Shown: positions 52,751 to 62,318, numbered from the stretch's first letter. The stretch: DNA of 64,000 nucleotides from Pseudomonas floridensis (GCF_002087235.1 NZ_MUIO01000071.1:1-64000), one strand, 5' to 3'. Program-made: numbers and translations. Notes: generated by a model from the letters alone, not told the origin.

Positions 52751-53803
52751 CTAGCGCTCGATGCTGCGGCTCCAGCGCGCATTCCATTGCGGGCGGATCT
52801 GATTGACCTGATCCCAATCGATCGTCACCGCCGTCTCCAGGTACGTGTTCATGGCTTGGACCTGGCCGCGCGTCTTGTCGGTGGTCGGGGTGTTCGGGTT
52901 GGACGGGATCTGATCACCGAACTCCAGCGCCGGAGCCTGCGCTTCGGGCGTCAGCAGGTAGGCGGCGAGTTTCTGCGCGAGTTCCGGCTGGGTGTTATTG
53001 GCGATGGTGCATTCAGCCACGTTCAATACCACCCCACCTTCCTTGGGCGATGCGTACTCCACCGGAACGCCCTTGATCTTCAAGGCAGTCACTTGGGTCG
53101 GCGTGAGCGGGAACACCGCGGCGTCGTCGGTCTGGACCATTTCGGAGATTTTGGCCGAGCTGGCGATGTACTCCAGCACGTTGGGACCGACGGTTTTCGG
53201 CCAGGCCTTGAAGCCCGGCTCGACGTCTTTCTCGCTGCCGCCCTGGATACGATTGAACATCAGGAAGCCGTGCAGGCCGAAGGTCGAAGACGCCAGCGAC
53301 TGGAAGACCACTTTGTCCTTGAAGCGTTTATCCGCCAGGTCCATCCAGGACGTCGGTGCATTCCAGCCCTGTTCCTTGAACATCCGGGTGTTGTAGGCCA
53401 GGCCGGTCACGCCGAGACTGACGGCCGCCGCCTGTTCCTTGATCTTCGCCTTGGCGGGCAGGTCGTTCAGGCCGGGGCTCGGCTGCAGGCTGTCGCAAAG
53501 GCCCATGGAAATCGCCCGGTACATGATGCCGTCGTCGAGAAACATCACGTGCATCTGCGGGTTGTCCTTGCTGGCCTGAACCTTGGCGAGAATGTCCGCT
53601 GAAGTGCCCGGCACGATCACTACTTTTACACCGTTGGCTTTTTCGAAGGCGGGCAGCACCTGATCGGCGTAGAGGCGCTCCATGGTGCCGCCGTTCATGC
53701 CCAGATAGAGCGTGGTCTCGGCGCTGGCCGGCATGGACGCGAGCAACGCGCTCAGCGGCAGGACTGACAGGCTGGTGAGGGCGACACGTTTGGCGATGTT
53801 CAT
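52751..53803 (-). CDS. Polyamine-type ABC substrate-binding protein
   Basis: A 350-residue periplasmic protein with a signal peptide ending ASMPASA-ETT (about residue 28). The mature domain has the PotD/PotF-like pattern GTMERLYADQVLPAFEKANG and AISMGLCDSLQPSPG, and TGLAYNTRMF. The AGGAAGG site precedes the ATG, which overlaps the stop of the DadA-like gene (ATGA). It is the last gene of the seven-gene operon. The ligand should be a small amine or amino-acid derivative that the upstream dehydrogenase then oxidises. Confidence 0.9.
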   Translation of the reverse strand: MNIAKRVALTSLSVLPLSALLASMPASAETTLYLGMNGGTMERLYADQVLPAFEKANGVKVVIVPGTSADILAKVQASKDNPQMHVMFLDDGIMYRAISMGLCDSLQPSPGLNDLPAKAKIKEQAAAVSLGVTGLAYNTRMFKEQGWNAPTSWMDLADKRFKDKVVFQSLASSTFGLHGFLMFNRIQGGSEKDVEPGFKAWPKTVGPNVLEYIASSAKISEMVQTDDAAVFPLTPTQVTALKIKGVPVEYASPKEGGVVLNVAECTIANNTQPELAQKLAAYLLTPEAQAPALEFGDQIPSNPNTPTTDKTRGQVQAMNTYLETAVTIDWDQVNQIRPQWNARWSRSIER

Positions 53804-55017
53804 AAGGGCGACCTTCCTCTGTTCAATGGGATGACGTTCGATACGGGTTCTGGTGCGGTGCGGGGTGTGACGGCGGGGGTTGACTCGGTGGGCGGCGTTG
53901 TTCGTCCAGTCTGAAATCGGCCGATCGAAAAGGCATCGAGCGCGATCGTCGAGCGACCGGTGCAGACCCATTCGGCCAGCGCTTCGCCTGCCGCCGGACC
54001 GATTTGAAAACCGGCGCCGGCGAAACCGAAGCCGTGCAGCAATCCGGGCTGCGCAAGGCTTGGGCCGAGCACCGGCTCGCGGTCCGGCAGATAACCTTCG
54101 GTGCCGCTCCAGGTGCGAATCGCCTGAGCACCTTTGAGCGGCGGATACAGTTCGACGGCATTGCGCAGGATGTCGAGCACTGCCGCCTGACCGGGCCTGG
54201 CGCGAGCCGGATCCAGAGCGAAACCCTGACCACCGCCCAGCACGCAGTTGCCGCGTGCCACCTGACGCGCATAGATGCCGCCGCCTTCGACGCCGGTGCT
54301 GACGTCCATGAACAGGGGCAGCGGTTCGGTCACCAGCATGGCCGGGTGCCCCGAATACATCGGCACCGGCTCGTTGAACTGCGCCGCCAGTTGGCCGGCC
54401 CAGGCGCCCGCGCAGTTGAGCAGCCAGGGTGCCCGCAGTTTCAGGCCGTTGGCGGTCTCGACGATAAACGCCTGGCCATCGTGGCTGACCTGCGTGACCC
54501 GCGCCTGCTCGAAGAGCTGCGCACCTGCGCGGCGAGCGGCTCGGGCGAAGGCAGGCGAAACCAGGCGCGGATTGGCATGCCCGTCGTCCGCGCACAATGA
54601 CGCGCCGACGGCCACATCGCCCGCCCAGGGATAACGGGCGCGCAGTTGGGCCCGGTCCAGTAACTGCAAATCGAGTCCGAAACCCTGACTGGCCTGCGCG
54701 TAGGTGCGCAATGCGTCCATGTCCTGTTCGCTGCGGGCCAGTTTCAGATGCCCCGAGCGCAGATATTCACCGTCGGTGCCGATCAGGTCGTGCAGACGGC
54801 CCCAGATTTGATGCGCACGCTGGGACAGCGGCAGTTGTGACAGCGGGCGACCCTGGCGGCGGACGCCGCCGTAGTTGACGCCGCTAGAATGCGAACCGCA
54901 GAAGTCGCGCTCCAGCAAGGCAACGCGTTGCCCTTTCTGCGCCAGAGCCAGCGCCGCCGAGGTGCCGACAATGCCGCCGCCGATGATCAGCGCGTCGGTT
55001 TCGATGACCGCGCTCAT
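53800..55017 (-). CDS. FAD-dependent amine/amino-acid dehydrogenase, DadA-like
   Basis: A 405-residue flavoenzyme of the DAO fold. The FAD loop IIGGGIVGTSAALALA is at 11-26, with HSSGVNYGGVRRQGR, VEGGGIYARQVARGN and TWSGTEGYLPDREPVLGPS. The C-terminus is GFGFAGAGFQIGPAAGEAL plus a Pro/Thr-rich tail of about 45 residues. It would be the catalytic subunit, removing hydrogen from a secondary or D-amino acid or opine. It overlaps both neighbours by 4 bp. Similar subunits make up opine oxidases and D-hydroxyproline dehydrogenases. Confidence 0.9.
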   Translation of the reverse strand: MSAVIETDALIIGGGIVGTSAALALAQKGQRVALLERDFCGSHSSGVNYGGVRRQGRPLSQLPLSQRAHQIWGRLHDLIGTDGEYLRSGHLKLARSEQDMDALRTYAQASQGFGLDLQLLDRAQLRARYPWAGDVAVGASLCADDGHANPRLVSPAFARAARRAGAQLFEQARVTQVSHDGQAFIVETANGLKLRAPWLLNCAGAWAGQLAAQFNEPVPMYSGHPAMLVTEPLPLFMDVSTGVEGGGIYARQVARGNCVLGGGQGFALDPARARPGQAAVLDILRNAVELYPPLKGAQAIRTWSGTEGYLPDREPVLGPSLAQPGLLHGFGFAGAGFQIGPAAGEALAEWVCTGRSTIALDAFSIGRFQTGRTTPPTESTPAVTPRTAPEPVSNVIPLNRGRSPL

Positions 55018-56393
55018 GCCTGTGTCTCCACACCAAACGGGATCGGCTTGATAGGGGACTGTCCGCGCAGCCGACCGACCTGCTGCACCGGGCGACCGCT
55101 CTCGCAGGCAATCAGCTCGGCCGCCGCCAGACTGCACATCCGGCCCTGACAGCGGCCCATGCCGACCCGGCACATGGCCTTGACGCGATTGATTTCCCAA
55201 TGCCCGTCCTGCACCGTGCGGCGGATATCACCCGCGCTGACGTCCTCGCACCGGCATATCAAGGTTTCATCCGGCACCCTGGCGGCCCAGTCCTCCGGAA
55301 ACGGGAATGCGGTCTCCAGGCCATGACGGAAACGTTCGATGCGCTGCAACCGGCGTTTCAAGAGATGGATGCGACGCTCGTCAACCGCTCGGCCGCCGTC
55401 TTGCAACAGGCTGAGTGCGGCCAGTTCCCCGGCCATTTCGGCGGCATCGGCCCCCATGATCCCCGCACCATCGCCTGCCAGATAAACCTGCGACACACTG
55501 CTGCGTCCGGCATCGTCGCGTCTCGGCAGCCATGCGCGGTTCAACGGGCTCCAGTCGAAGGTACAGCCCAGCAGGTCAGCCAGTTGCGTTTCGCTGCGCA
55601 AGGCGTGGGCGAACGCAACGGCGTCACACCCCAACTGCGCCACACGGCCGTTGCGCTGCCACTGCACACCGGTAACGCGCTGCTGCCCCTCGACGAGCGT
55701 CAGTTGCGCATTTTGATGCACGGCAATGCCGTGAGCGGTCAGCCAGGCACGGTAATAGAGGCCTTTGGCGAGGGTTACAGGCTGGCCTAGCAAGGCGGGC
55801 AGGGCTCGGCATTGGGCGGAGAAGGGCGCGCTGTCCAGCACGGCCAGCACCTTGGCACCGGCTTTGGCATATTGATAGGCGACGAGGTACAGAAGTGGCC
55901 CGCTGCCACAGAACACCACGCGTTCGCCAATGGCGCAGCCCTGATATTTCAAGGCGATCTGCGCCGCTCCCAGGCTATACACGCCAGGCAGCGTCCAGCC
56001 GGGCACCGGCAGAATGCGGTCAGTGGCGCCAGTGGCGACAATCAGATGAGTGTAATCGACGTGACCGACGCAACCATCGTGCAGGGTGTCGAGGCGACCT
56101 TGTTCTGCGCTCCAGACCAGGGTTTGCGGTCGATAGTCGATGCGGGTTGCCAGCGCGTCGAGGCTCTGATGCACCGCAACCGCTCTGGAGGCCTCGAAGC
56201 CATAGAGTGATTTGGCCGAGCGCTGAAAATTTTCAGGCTGCTGCCGGTAGATCTGGCCGCCACCGCGCTGCGCCTCATCGATCAGGCAGGCTTTCACGCC
56301 ATGTGCAAGCAGTGTCTGCGCGGCCCGGATGCCCGCAGGGCCTGCGCCAATGACCACGACCTTTTGCTCGCTCATGGCTGACTCATCGTTCAT
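55014..56393 (-). CDS. NAD(P)/FAD oxidoreductase, HcnB/OoxA-like with C-terminal [2Fe-2S] domain
   Basis: A 459-residue subunit with GAGPAGIRAAQTLLAHG at 16-32 and a second nucleotide loop (FCGSGPLLYLVAYQ). The C-terminal 85 residues carry a BFD-like cluster, CRCEDV followed by CRVGMGRCQGRMC, for electron transfer. It matches subunit A of opine and hydroxyproline dehydrogenases and HcnB of cyanide synthase. The ATG is preceded by GGGAGAG and overlaps the end of the 2Fe-2S gene by 11 bp. Cyanide synthase is unlikely given the transporter context. Confidence 0.88.
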   Translation of the reverse strand: MNDESAMSEQKVVVIGAGPAGIRAAQTLLAHGVKACLIDEAQRGGGQIYRQQPENFQRSAKSLYGFEASRAVAVHQSLDALATRIDYRPQTLVWSAEQGRLDTLHDGCVGHVDYTHLIVATGATDRILPVPGWTLPGVYSLGAAQIALKYQGCAIGERVVFCGSGPLLYLVAYQYAKAGAKVLAVLDSAPFSAQCRALPALLGQPVTLAKGLYYRAWLTAHGIAVHQNAQLTLVEGQQRVTGVQWQRNGRVAQLGCDAVAFAHALRSETQLADLLGCTFDWSPLNRAWLPRRDDAGRSSVSQVYLAGDGAGIMGADAAEMAGELAALSLLQDGGRAVDERRIHLLKRRLQRIERFRHGLETAFPFPEDWAARVPDETLICRCEDVSAGDIRRTVQDGHWEINRVKAMCRVGMGRCQGRMCSLAAAELIACESGRPVQQVGRLRGQSPIKPIPFGVETQA

Positions 56394-56697
56394 GGTCGCT
56401 CTCCCGCAACATCCGCCGCCCCGGCTCGCGACTGACCACCTGACCGGCTTCGAGCAGCGTCGAGCAGGCCCGCACCCGTTGACCGTCGCCCAGCCTCACC
56501 CAGCAATCCTGGCACGCGCCCATCATGCAGAAGCCTGCTCTGGGTTCGGCACTGAAATCGCTGCCCCGCAAATGCTCGCTGGCCGTCAAGACCGCGGTCA
56601 GCAGGGTGTCGCCGAGCAAGCCGCTGGCCGGTTGGCCATCGAGGGTAAAAAGCAGGGCCGGGCGATCGCGCTCGACCAGTCGTTTAAGCAGTGCCAT
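56383..56697 (-). CDS. [2Fe-2S] ferredoxin-like subunit, HcnA/OoxD-like
   Basis: A 104-residue iron-sulfur protein with the cluster cysteines C57, C62, C65 and C78 (GFCMMGACQDC, RACST). This C-x4-C-x2-C-x12-C spacing is typical of the small subunit of opine/hydroxyproline dehydrogenases and HcnA. It sits directly before the FAD/NAD subunit. It should pass electrons within the three-part complex. Confidence 0.88.
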   Translation of the reverse strand: MALLKRLVERDRPALLFTLDGQPASGLLGDTLLTAVLTASEHLRGSDFSAEPRAGFCMMGACQDCWVRLGDGQRVRACSTLLEAGQVVSREPGRRMLRESDHER

Positions 56698-56718
56698 AGG
56701 TGTGCTCCGGGCCCAGGA

Positions 56719-57513
56719 TTAATGTTTGCCGACCAGCACGCGATCCAGTCCGTAAACGCGGTCGAGCAGGATCATGGTGGCTGCGGTCAGGGCAATGACC
56801 AGTGCCGACACGGCCGCCATCATCGGATCGATGGATTCGGTGGCGTAGACGTACATGCGCACAGGCAAGGTCTGGGTGGCTGGCGACGTGACGAAGATCG
56901 ACAGCGTGACCTCGTCGAAACTGTTGATGAACGCCAGCAGCCAGCCCCCCGCGACGCCGGGCAGGATCATGGGCAGGGTGATCTGGCGGAACAACGTGAA
57001 GCGGCTGGCGCCCAGTGATTGCGCTGCGTGTTCGGCGCTGCGATCAATGCCGATGGCGGCTGCCAGCACCAGACGCAGCACATAAGGCGTAATCACCAGA
57101 ACATGGGCGAAGATCAACCAGGTGAAGCTGCCGTTGACGCCCATCAAGGCGAACAGGCGCAGCATCGCCACGCCCAACACCAGATGCGGAATGATGATCG
57201 GTGAGAGGAACAGCGCATTGAAAAAGTTGCGTCCGGGAAAGGTATGCCGGGTGATCGCCAATGCAGCGGGCACCGCAATCAGCGTCGCCAATGTGGCCGA
57301 AACGAATGCCAGAATCAGGCTGTTATAGAACGAGTCGATAAAGTCGGCGCGCTCGAACACAGCCTTGAACCAACGCAACGAGAAATCCGTGGTGGGCAGG
57401 CTCAGGGTGTTCTCGGGCGTGAACGCCACCAGACACACCACCACCAGCGGCGCCATCATGAACACCACGACCAACGCATGAAACGACAGGGCCAGCGGAC
57501 CGTTCTTGGACAT
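56719..57513 (-). CDS. ABC transporter permease, PotC-like
   Basis: A 264-residue permease with six helices. The EAA loop, which contacts the ATPase, is AAQSLGASRFTLFRQITLPMI near 172-192. It belongs to the polyamine/spermidine type. It ends 21 bp before the 2Fe-2S gene and starts 3 bp after the PotB-like gene ends, so it is clearly in the operon. Confidence 0.92.
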   Translation of the reverse strand: MSKNGPLALSFHALVVVFMMAPLVVVCLVAFTPENTLSLPTTDFSLRWFKAVFERADFIDSFYNSLILAFVSATLATLIAVPAALAITRHTFPGRNFFNALFLSPIIIPHLVLGVAMLRLFALMGVNGSFTWLIFAHVLVITPYVLRLVLAAAIGIDRSAEHAAQSLGASRFTLFRQITLPMILPGVAGGWLLAFINSFDEVTLSIFVTSPATQTLPVRMYVYATESIDPMMAAVSALVIALTAATMILLDRVYGLDRVLVGKH

Positions 57514-57516
57514 GGA

Positions 57517-58389
57517 TCATTCCCCCAGGGATTTCTTGTATCGACCTTCGATCATGCGGTTCCATGACAGCATCACCAGCAGGTTCACCAGCAGCAGCGC
57601 CACTGCCAGGGTCGCGCCCATCGGCCAGTTGAGTTCCGACAGGTACTGGTCGTAGATCACTGTCGCGACCATTTTCAGGCGACGTCCGCCGAGCAGGCCG
57701 GGAATGGCGAACGAGCTGGCGGCCAGGCCGAAGACGATCAGCGAGCCGGAGAGCACGCCGGGCATGACCTGCGGCAGCACGATCAGGCGCATCACTTTCG
57801 CCTGACTGGCACATAGGGACAGCGCGGCCTGTTCGGCAGTAGGGTCGAGCTTCTGCAGTGAGGTCCAGACCGGAATGATCATGAACGGCAGCATCACGTG
57901 CACCAGCGCAATGATCACCGCGAACGGGGTATACAGCAGCTTTACCGGGCGCCCGCCCATGGCCTGTAACGCCTGATTGACCAGACCGTCCGCGCCCAGC
58001 AACAGGCTCCAGCCGAAGGCCCTGACCACCACTGAAATCAGCAGCGGCGTGAGGATTAGAATCAGAAACACCGAGCGCCACGGTGTACCCATCCGGCTCA
58101 GGATGTAGGCTTCCGGCACACCGATTACGACGCACAGCAGGGTGACCAGCGCACTGATCCAGAAAGTGCGCAGGAAGATCTCGTAGAAGTAACCGTCAGT
58201 GAGCACCGCGCCATAATTGGCCAGCGTGTAGCTGTCGCTTTTCACGCCGACTTCATAGTCGAACACGTTGAACGACAACAGCAGCGTCAGGCCCAGCGGC
58301 AGTATCAACAGGCCGATGTAAAGCGCCAGTGCCGGTGCGGACAGCCAGTAGCCACGCCCGCCCTGACGCATGGCGGTCAGCAGGCTCAT
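57517..58389 (-). CDS. ABC transporter permease, PotB-like
   Basis: A 290-residue permease with six helices and an EAA loop at about 190-210 (EQAALSLCASQAKVMRLIVLP). The first helix region LSAPALALYIGLLILPLGLT and the conserved LRTFWISALVTLLCVVIGVP match polyamine-type permeases. It pairs with the PotC-like protein to form the channel. Its ATG overlaps the stop of the ATPase gene by 4 bp. Confidence 0.92.
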   Translation of the reverse strand: MSLLTAMRQGGRGYWLSAPALALYIGLLILPLGLTLLLSFNVFDYEVGVKSDSYTLANYGAVLTDGYFYEIFLRTFWISALVTLLCVVIGVPEAYILSRMGTPWRSVFLILILTPLLISVVVRAFGWSLLLGADGLVNQALQAMGGRPVKLLYTPFAVIIALVHVMLPFMIIPVWTSLQKLDPTAEQAALSLCASQAKVMRLIVLPQVMPGVLSGSLIVFGLAASSFAIPGLLGGRRLKMVATVIYDQYLSELNWPMGATLAVALLLVNLLVMLSWNRMIEGRYKKSLGE

Positions 58390-59414
58390 GCGCGCACCTC
58401 ATCGGCTTCCAGCACGCGCAGCAGCTCCGACGGCCAGTCCAGGCCGACGGCAGCGCCTTGCTCCAGCGGTGGCTGACCGTCATTGCGGCGTACCACGGTC
58501 AATTCGCCGACACCGGTCTGAATGCTGTACAGCCATTGGCTGCCCAGGAAATAACGCGTGAGGATTCGGCCTGACAGGCGACCACAACCGGGTTCGACCA
58601 GATCGATCTTTTCCGGACGCAGGCTGAGGGTCAGCACACCGTCGCCCGGCAATTGACGAATCTGCGGCGTGCCGTTGTCGTCCAGATCGCCGGGCAGCAT
58701 ATTGGCCTTTCCGACGAAACCGGAGATAAAGCGCGTGCGCGGGTGTTCGTAGAGTTTGTACGGCTCGTCGATTTGCGTAATGCGCCCCGCCTGCATGACC
58801 ACCACCCGATCACTGATCGACAGCGCCTCGGCCTGATCGTGGGTCACCATGAGCGTGGTGATGCCCACTTCGTTTTGAATGCGACGAATCTCGAACTGCA
58901 TTTCTTCACGCAGGTTGGCATCCAGGTTCGACAGCGGCTCATCGAGCAGCAACACCGGTGGTTCGATGACCAGCGCGCGGGCCAGCGCCACACGCTGTCG
59001 CTGGCCGCCGGACAACTCACGCGGATAACGCTCGGCATGCTGATCGAGGCGCACCAGCTTCAGCACCTTGCTGACCCGGTTGCGGATATCGGTGGCTGAT
59101 ACTTTGCGCATGCGCAGACCGAACGCCACATTGTCGGCGACGGTCATGTGCGGAAACAGCGCGTAGCTCTGGAACACCACGCCCAGGCCGCGACTGCTGG
59201 GTTTGGCGTGAGTGATGTCACGTCCGTCGAGCACGATGCGCCCGTCACTTACGTCGACGAAACCCGCGATCATCTGCAAGGTGGTGGTTTTGCCACAGCC
59301 GGACGGGCCAAGCAGCGAGACGAACTCGCCCTTGTCCACGTTCAAGTGTGTGGCAACCACGGCGTCAATCGAGCCGTAGCGTTTGGAAAGACCTTCTAGC
59401 TGCAGAAATGCCAT
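58386..59414 (-). CDS. ABC transporter ATP-binding protein, PotA-like
   Basis: A 342-residue ATPase. Walker A GPSGCGKTT is at 35-43, the Q loop in FQSYALFPHMTVADN, the signature ELSGGQRQRVALARAL near 132-147, Walker B LLLDEPLSNLDA near 157-168, and the switch His in VTHDQAEAL. A TOBE domain follows at about 270-335. AAGGTGG precedes the ATG at 59414. It is the first gene of the operon; the IclR regulator is divergent 216 bp away. Confidence 0.92.
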   Translation of the reverse strand: MAFLQLEGLSKRYGSIDAVVATHLNVDKGEFVSLLGPSGCGKTTTLQMIAGFVDVSDGRIVLDGRDITHAKPSSRGLGVVFQSYALFPHMTVADNVAFGLRMRKVSATDIRNRVSKVLKLVRLDQHAERYPRELSGGQRQRVALARALVIEPPVLLLDEPLSNLDANLREEMQFEIRRIQNEVGITTLMVTHDQAEALSISDRVVVMQAGRITQIDEPYKLYEHPRTRFISGFVGKANMLPGDLDDNGTPQIRQLPGDGVLTLSLRPEKIDLVEPGCGRLSGRILTRYFLGSQWLYSIQTGVGELTVVRRNDGQPPLEQGAAVGLDWPSELLRVLEADEVRA

Positions 59415-59630
59415 GCCTGCTTCCACCTTGGGTGCATGCGCGCCAAAGGCACGCGTTGTCGTGGGCAGATGCGAAGTGAAGTCATGCAGCGCTGGACGTT
59501 GGTGCTCGCTCTGAGTCGGCTACCGATGATTGTTCAAATCGCCCCTGTGGACTGAGAGTAGGACGAAGACTAGGATGCACTCAATCGACAATTTCACTGA
59601 ACAACATCTTTTTTAAGATTCATTCGTTAA

Positions 59631-60494
59631 ATGAAAAAAATTATGAAAAATAATGGCGAAAATTCCATTCAACGGAATCTCGAGTCGAAGGATGTCGGCG
59701 TAGGCGCCGTTTCACGGCTATTCGCGGTGCTGCGCTGCCTGGGCGAGTGCGATGAAGGCGGCGAACGGGTGACCCAACTCGCGCAGCGCATCGGATTGTC
59801 CCAGCCCACCACACACCGCTTGTTGCGCAGCCTGATGGACGAAGGCATGGTCGAGCAGGATGCGCTCAGCAAACGCTATCGACTGAGCATCGAGTTCTTT
59901 GCGCTGGCCGCCCGAGCCGGCAACACCGGGAACCTGCGTGACGTGGTCCGGCCCAGCATGCTGCGTCTGTCCGCATCGCTGGGCGACTCGCTGTTTCTGC
60001 TGGCGCGTAGCGGTTTTGATGCCATCTGCCTGGATCGTAGCGAAGGGCCATATCCGATTCGCACGTTCACCGGTGACATCGGCGGGCGCGTGGCGTTGGG
60101 GGTCGGGCAGGGCAGCCTGGCCATCCTCGCGTTCCTGCCCGAGGACGAGCGCGAAACCGTCATCGCTTACAACCTGCCGCGCCTGAAGGATTTCCACCTT
60201 TATGACGAGGTGTTTCTGCGCTCGGAAGTCGAGAATGTGCGGCGTCTGGGCTACGCCGCTCGCAACACTGGCGCATTGCCCGGTATGGCGGGGCTGGCCG
60301 TGCCGATCCTTGACCGTAACGGGCGTGCGGTCGCAGCGCTCAGTGTGGCCACTATCACTGATCGCTTGGGTCCGGACCGTCTGACGACGGTGGTCGAAAT
60401 GCTCAAGCGTGAAGCCACCACTATCAGCGCCCGCATCAACCCCTTCGATCCCGCCCTGCGGCGTCCCAGCCAGGTCTTCGGGCAAGCGGACTAG
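59631..60494 (+). CDS. IclR-family transcriptional regulator
   Basis: A 287-residue regulator with a winged helix-turn-helix at about 25-90 (RVTQLAQRIGLSQPTTHRLL) and the IclR effector domain after. It has a long basic N-terminus with two possible starts (59631 and 59643) and a weak ribosome site. It is divergent from the seven-gene transport/dehydrogenase operon and most probably controls it, with the imported substrate or its product as effector. Confidence 0.92.
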   Translation: MKKIMKNNGENSIQRNLESKDVGVGAVSRLFAVLRCLGECDEGGERVTQLAQRIGLSQPTTHRLLRSLMDEGMVEQDALSKRYRLSIEFFALAARAGNTGNLRDVVRPSMLRLSASLGDSLFLLARSGFDAICLDRSEGPYPIRTFTGDIGGRVALGVGQGSLAILAFLPEDERETVIAYNLPRLKDFHLYDEVFLRSEVENVRRLGYAARNTGALPGMAGLAVPILDRNGRAVAALSVATITDRLGPDRLTTVVEMLKREATTISARINPFDPALRRPSQVFGQAD

Positions 60495-60569
60495 CTGGCC
60501 GCGGTTGCACCTCGCACAGCCTGACCGCGATTATCGCCGGTGCTGTGCTGGCGTGTGTCGACCGCTTGC

Positions 60570-61532
60570 TCAGGCCCAGCCTGACCGACTCAAGCCTTCG
60601 ACCTTGAACACCAGCGCCTTCAAACCGCCGTCCTCTCGTGCATCCGGAAACTCCGGAGGGTTTTCCAGGCGTCGCTCGAAGCGCAGACAAGGCGCTTCGA
60701 TGGCGGTGTGCTCGATCAGGAAGTCCGGTCCCACTGCAGGGTCATTCATGCAGGCCAGCACCAGACCTTCTTCGGTCAGCAACTCCGGCAGACGGCGCAG
60801 GACGCGCTGGTAATCCTTGTCGAGCATGAAGCTGCCTTTCTGGAAGGACGGCGGGTCGATGATGATCATGTCGTAAGGACCGGAACGCGTGACTTTGGCC
60901 CATGACTTGAACAGGTCGTGACCCAAGAACGTCACGCGGCTCAAATCATGCTCGTTGAGACGATGATTTTCCCGCCCGCGATTGAGCGCCGCGCGTGCCA
61001 TGTCCAGATTGACGACGTGGTCTGCGCCTCCGGCAATGGCGGCGACCGAAAAACCGCAGGTATAGGCGAACAGATTGAGGATCCGCTTGCCCTTGGCCTG
61101 GGCCTGCACCCATTCGCGCCCGTAGCGCATGTCCAGAAACAGTCCACTGTTCTGCTTCTTGCCGAAATCGACCCTGTAGCGAAGGCCGTTTTCGCTGATC
61201 ACCCACTCATCGGCCACTTCACCCGTCAGCCATTGGGTCGTGCTTTGCGGCAGATAGCGGTGCTGCAACAACAGGGTGTGCGCCTGGCTCTGCAACCATT
61301 GAGGTGTCTCGATCAGGCCCGTCAGTAGCTGATCGAGCTGCGCAAGCTCCAATTCCTGCGGCGCCTTGAACAGCGACACCAGCACCACGCCCTGCATCCA
61401 GTCCACCGTGATGTGCTCAAGACCCGGCCACACGCGGCCACGGCCATGGAACAGGCGGCGGGTTTCAGTCGGGACATCGCTCAGGGCGGTGAACAGGTGC
61501 TGTTGCAGGAGGGCGAGCGCTTCAGGAGTCAT
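60570..61532 (-). CDS. SAM-dependent rRNA methyltransferase, RlmI/RlmK-like
   Basis: A 320-residue class I methyltransferase (COG1092 group). Motif I is LNLFAYTCGFSVAA and the catalytic region is IIIDPPSFQKGSF. Related enzymes methylate 23S rRNA. It lacks the N-terminal PUA domain of RlmI, and the sequence ahead of the core (to about 130) is divergent. It converges with the IclR gene (76 bp). Confidence 0.85.
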   Translation of the reverse strand: MTPEALALLQQHLFTALSDVPTETRRLFHGRGRVWPGLEHITVDWMQGVVLVSLFKAPQELELAQLDQLLTGLIETPQWLQSQAHTLLLQHRYLPQSTTQWLTGEVADEWVISENGLRYRVDFGKKQNSGLFLDMRYGREWVQAQAKGKRILNLFAYTCGFSVAAIAGGADHVVNLDMARAALNRGRENHRLNEHDLSRVTFLGHDLFKSWAKVTRSGPYDMIIIDPPSFQKGSFMLDKDYQRVLRRLPELLTEEGLVLACMNDPAVGPDFLIEHTAIEAPCLRFERRLENPPEFPDAREDGGLKALVFKVEGLSRSGWA

Positions 61533-61619
61533 GAACGGGATCGGTTAGAAAAAGGCGGCGTATGGTAAACCTATTTTCGTCCGCGTGAATCCACGGCGTC
61601 CGCTTTGGTGTGCAGGGGC

Positions 61620-62318
61620 TCAGCGCGGCATGTAAAGGCGTTGCCAACGATGAGGAATGGCCACGGAGACCAGCCCCAGCAACGCGCACAGTGCGCCACT
61701 GACCAGTAACGCGTTCAGCCCCAGGCGGCGTTCGATCAGTGCGCCGATGATCGCGCCGATGAACATGCCAGTCCAGGGGATCAACTGACCGCGCCAGGCA
61801 GTGCCTCGTTCGCCCAGCAACCAGCGCCCCAGGCCGCGACCGAACCGGGACAATGCGCCGGTCACATAGGTCAGGCCCACTGCCTGGCCATTGACCTGTT
61901 CGACGGCGGCATTGAGCATGCCCATGGCCAGGATCGCCCACACCAGTGCCAGCAGATTGTTCTCCATGGGCCACGCGGCTGCGGCACACAGCAGGGTTGC
62001 GATGCTGAGCAACAACGGCAAAGCCCGGCGATTGCCCAGGCGGGCAATGACGATACCCAGCGCATTACCGGCGATGAACACCAGGATCGCCAGCGTCAGT
62101 CGAGCAATGACACCGCCATCGGCTTCGCTCAGCGCAACGGCCAGGCGCGTGGTGTTGCCGCTCATGAAGGACACGAAGTCACCTGTGGCCATGAAACCGA
62201 TGGCGTCGGTCATGCCGGCCAGCACCGAAAGGCTGGCTGCCAGTGTCATACCGACCCGGTTGCGCCGCTTCTGCAGCGCCAGATATCGGGCGCGGTTGTG
62301 AGTCAACGCTGACGGCAT
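61620..62318 (-). CDS. DUF1275 (YoaK) family membrane protein
   Basis: A 232-residue protein with six helices, starting LAASLSVLAGMTDAIGFMATGDFVSFMSGNTTR in two blocks, the hallmark of DUF1275. Function of the family is unknown; some members are near drug or stress genes. It has no clear partner here. Confidence 0.88.
   Translation of the reverse strand: MPSALTHNRARYLALQKRRNRVGMTLAASLSVLAGMTDAIGFMATGDFVSFMSGNTTRLAVALSEADGGVIARLTLAILVFIAGNALGIVIARLGNRRALPLLLSIATLLCAAAAWPMENNLLALVWAILAMGMLNAAVEQVNGQAVGLTYVTGALSRFGRGLGRWLLGERGTAWRGQLIPWTGMFIGAIIGALIERRLGLNALLVSGALCALLGLVSVAIPHRWQRLYMPR

Noticed and set aside
53804..54595. N-terminal extension making the binding protein at 52751 a 614-residue fusion
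   Set aside because: The extension lies antisense-frame over the DadA-like gene. The signal peptide and AGGAAGG site define the start at 53803.
55014..56697. Hydrogen cyanide synthase (hcnAB) reading of the 2Fe-2S and FAD/NAD genes
   Set aside because: The subunits are related to HcnA/HcnB/HcnC, but the transporter genes and IclR regulator in the same operon fit uptake and oxidation of an amine or opine.
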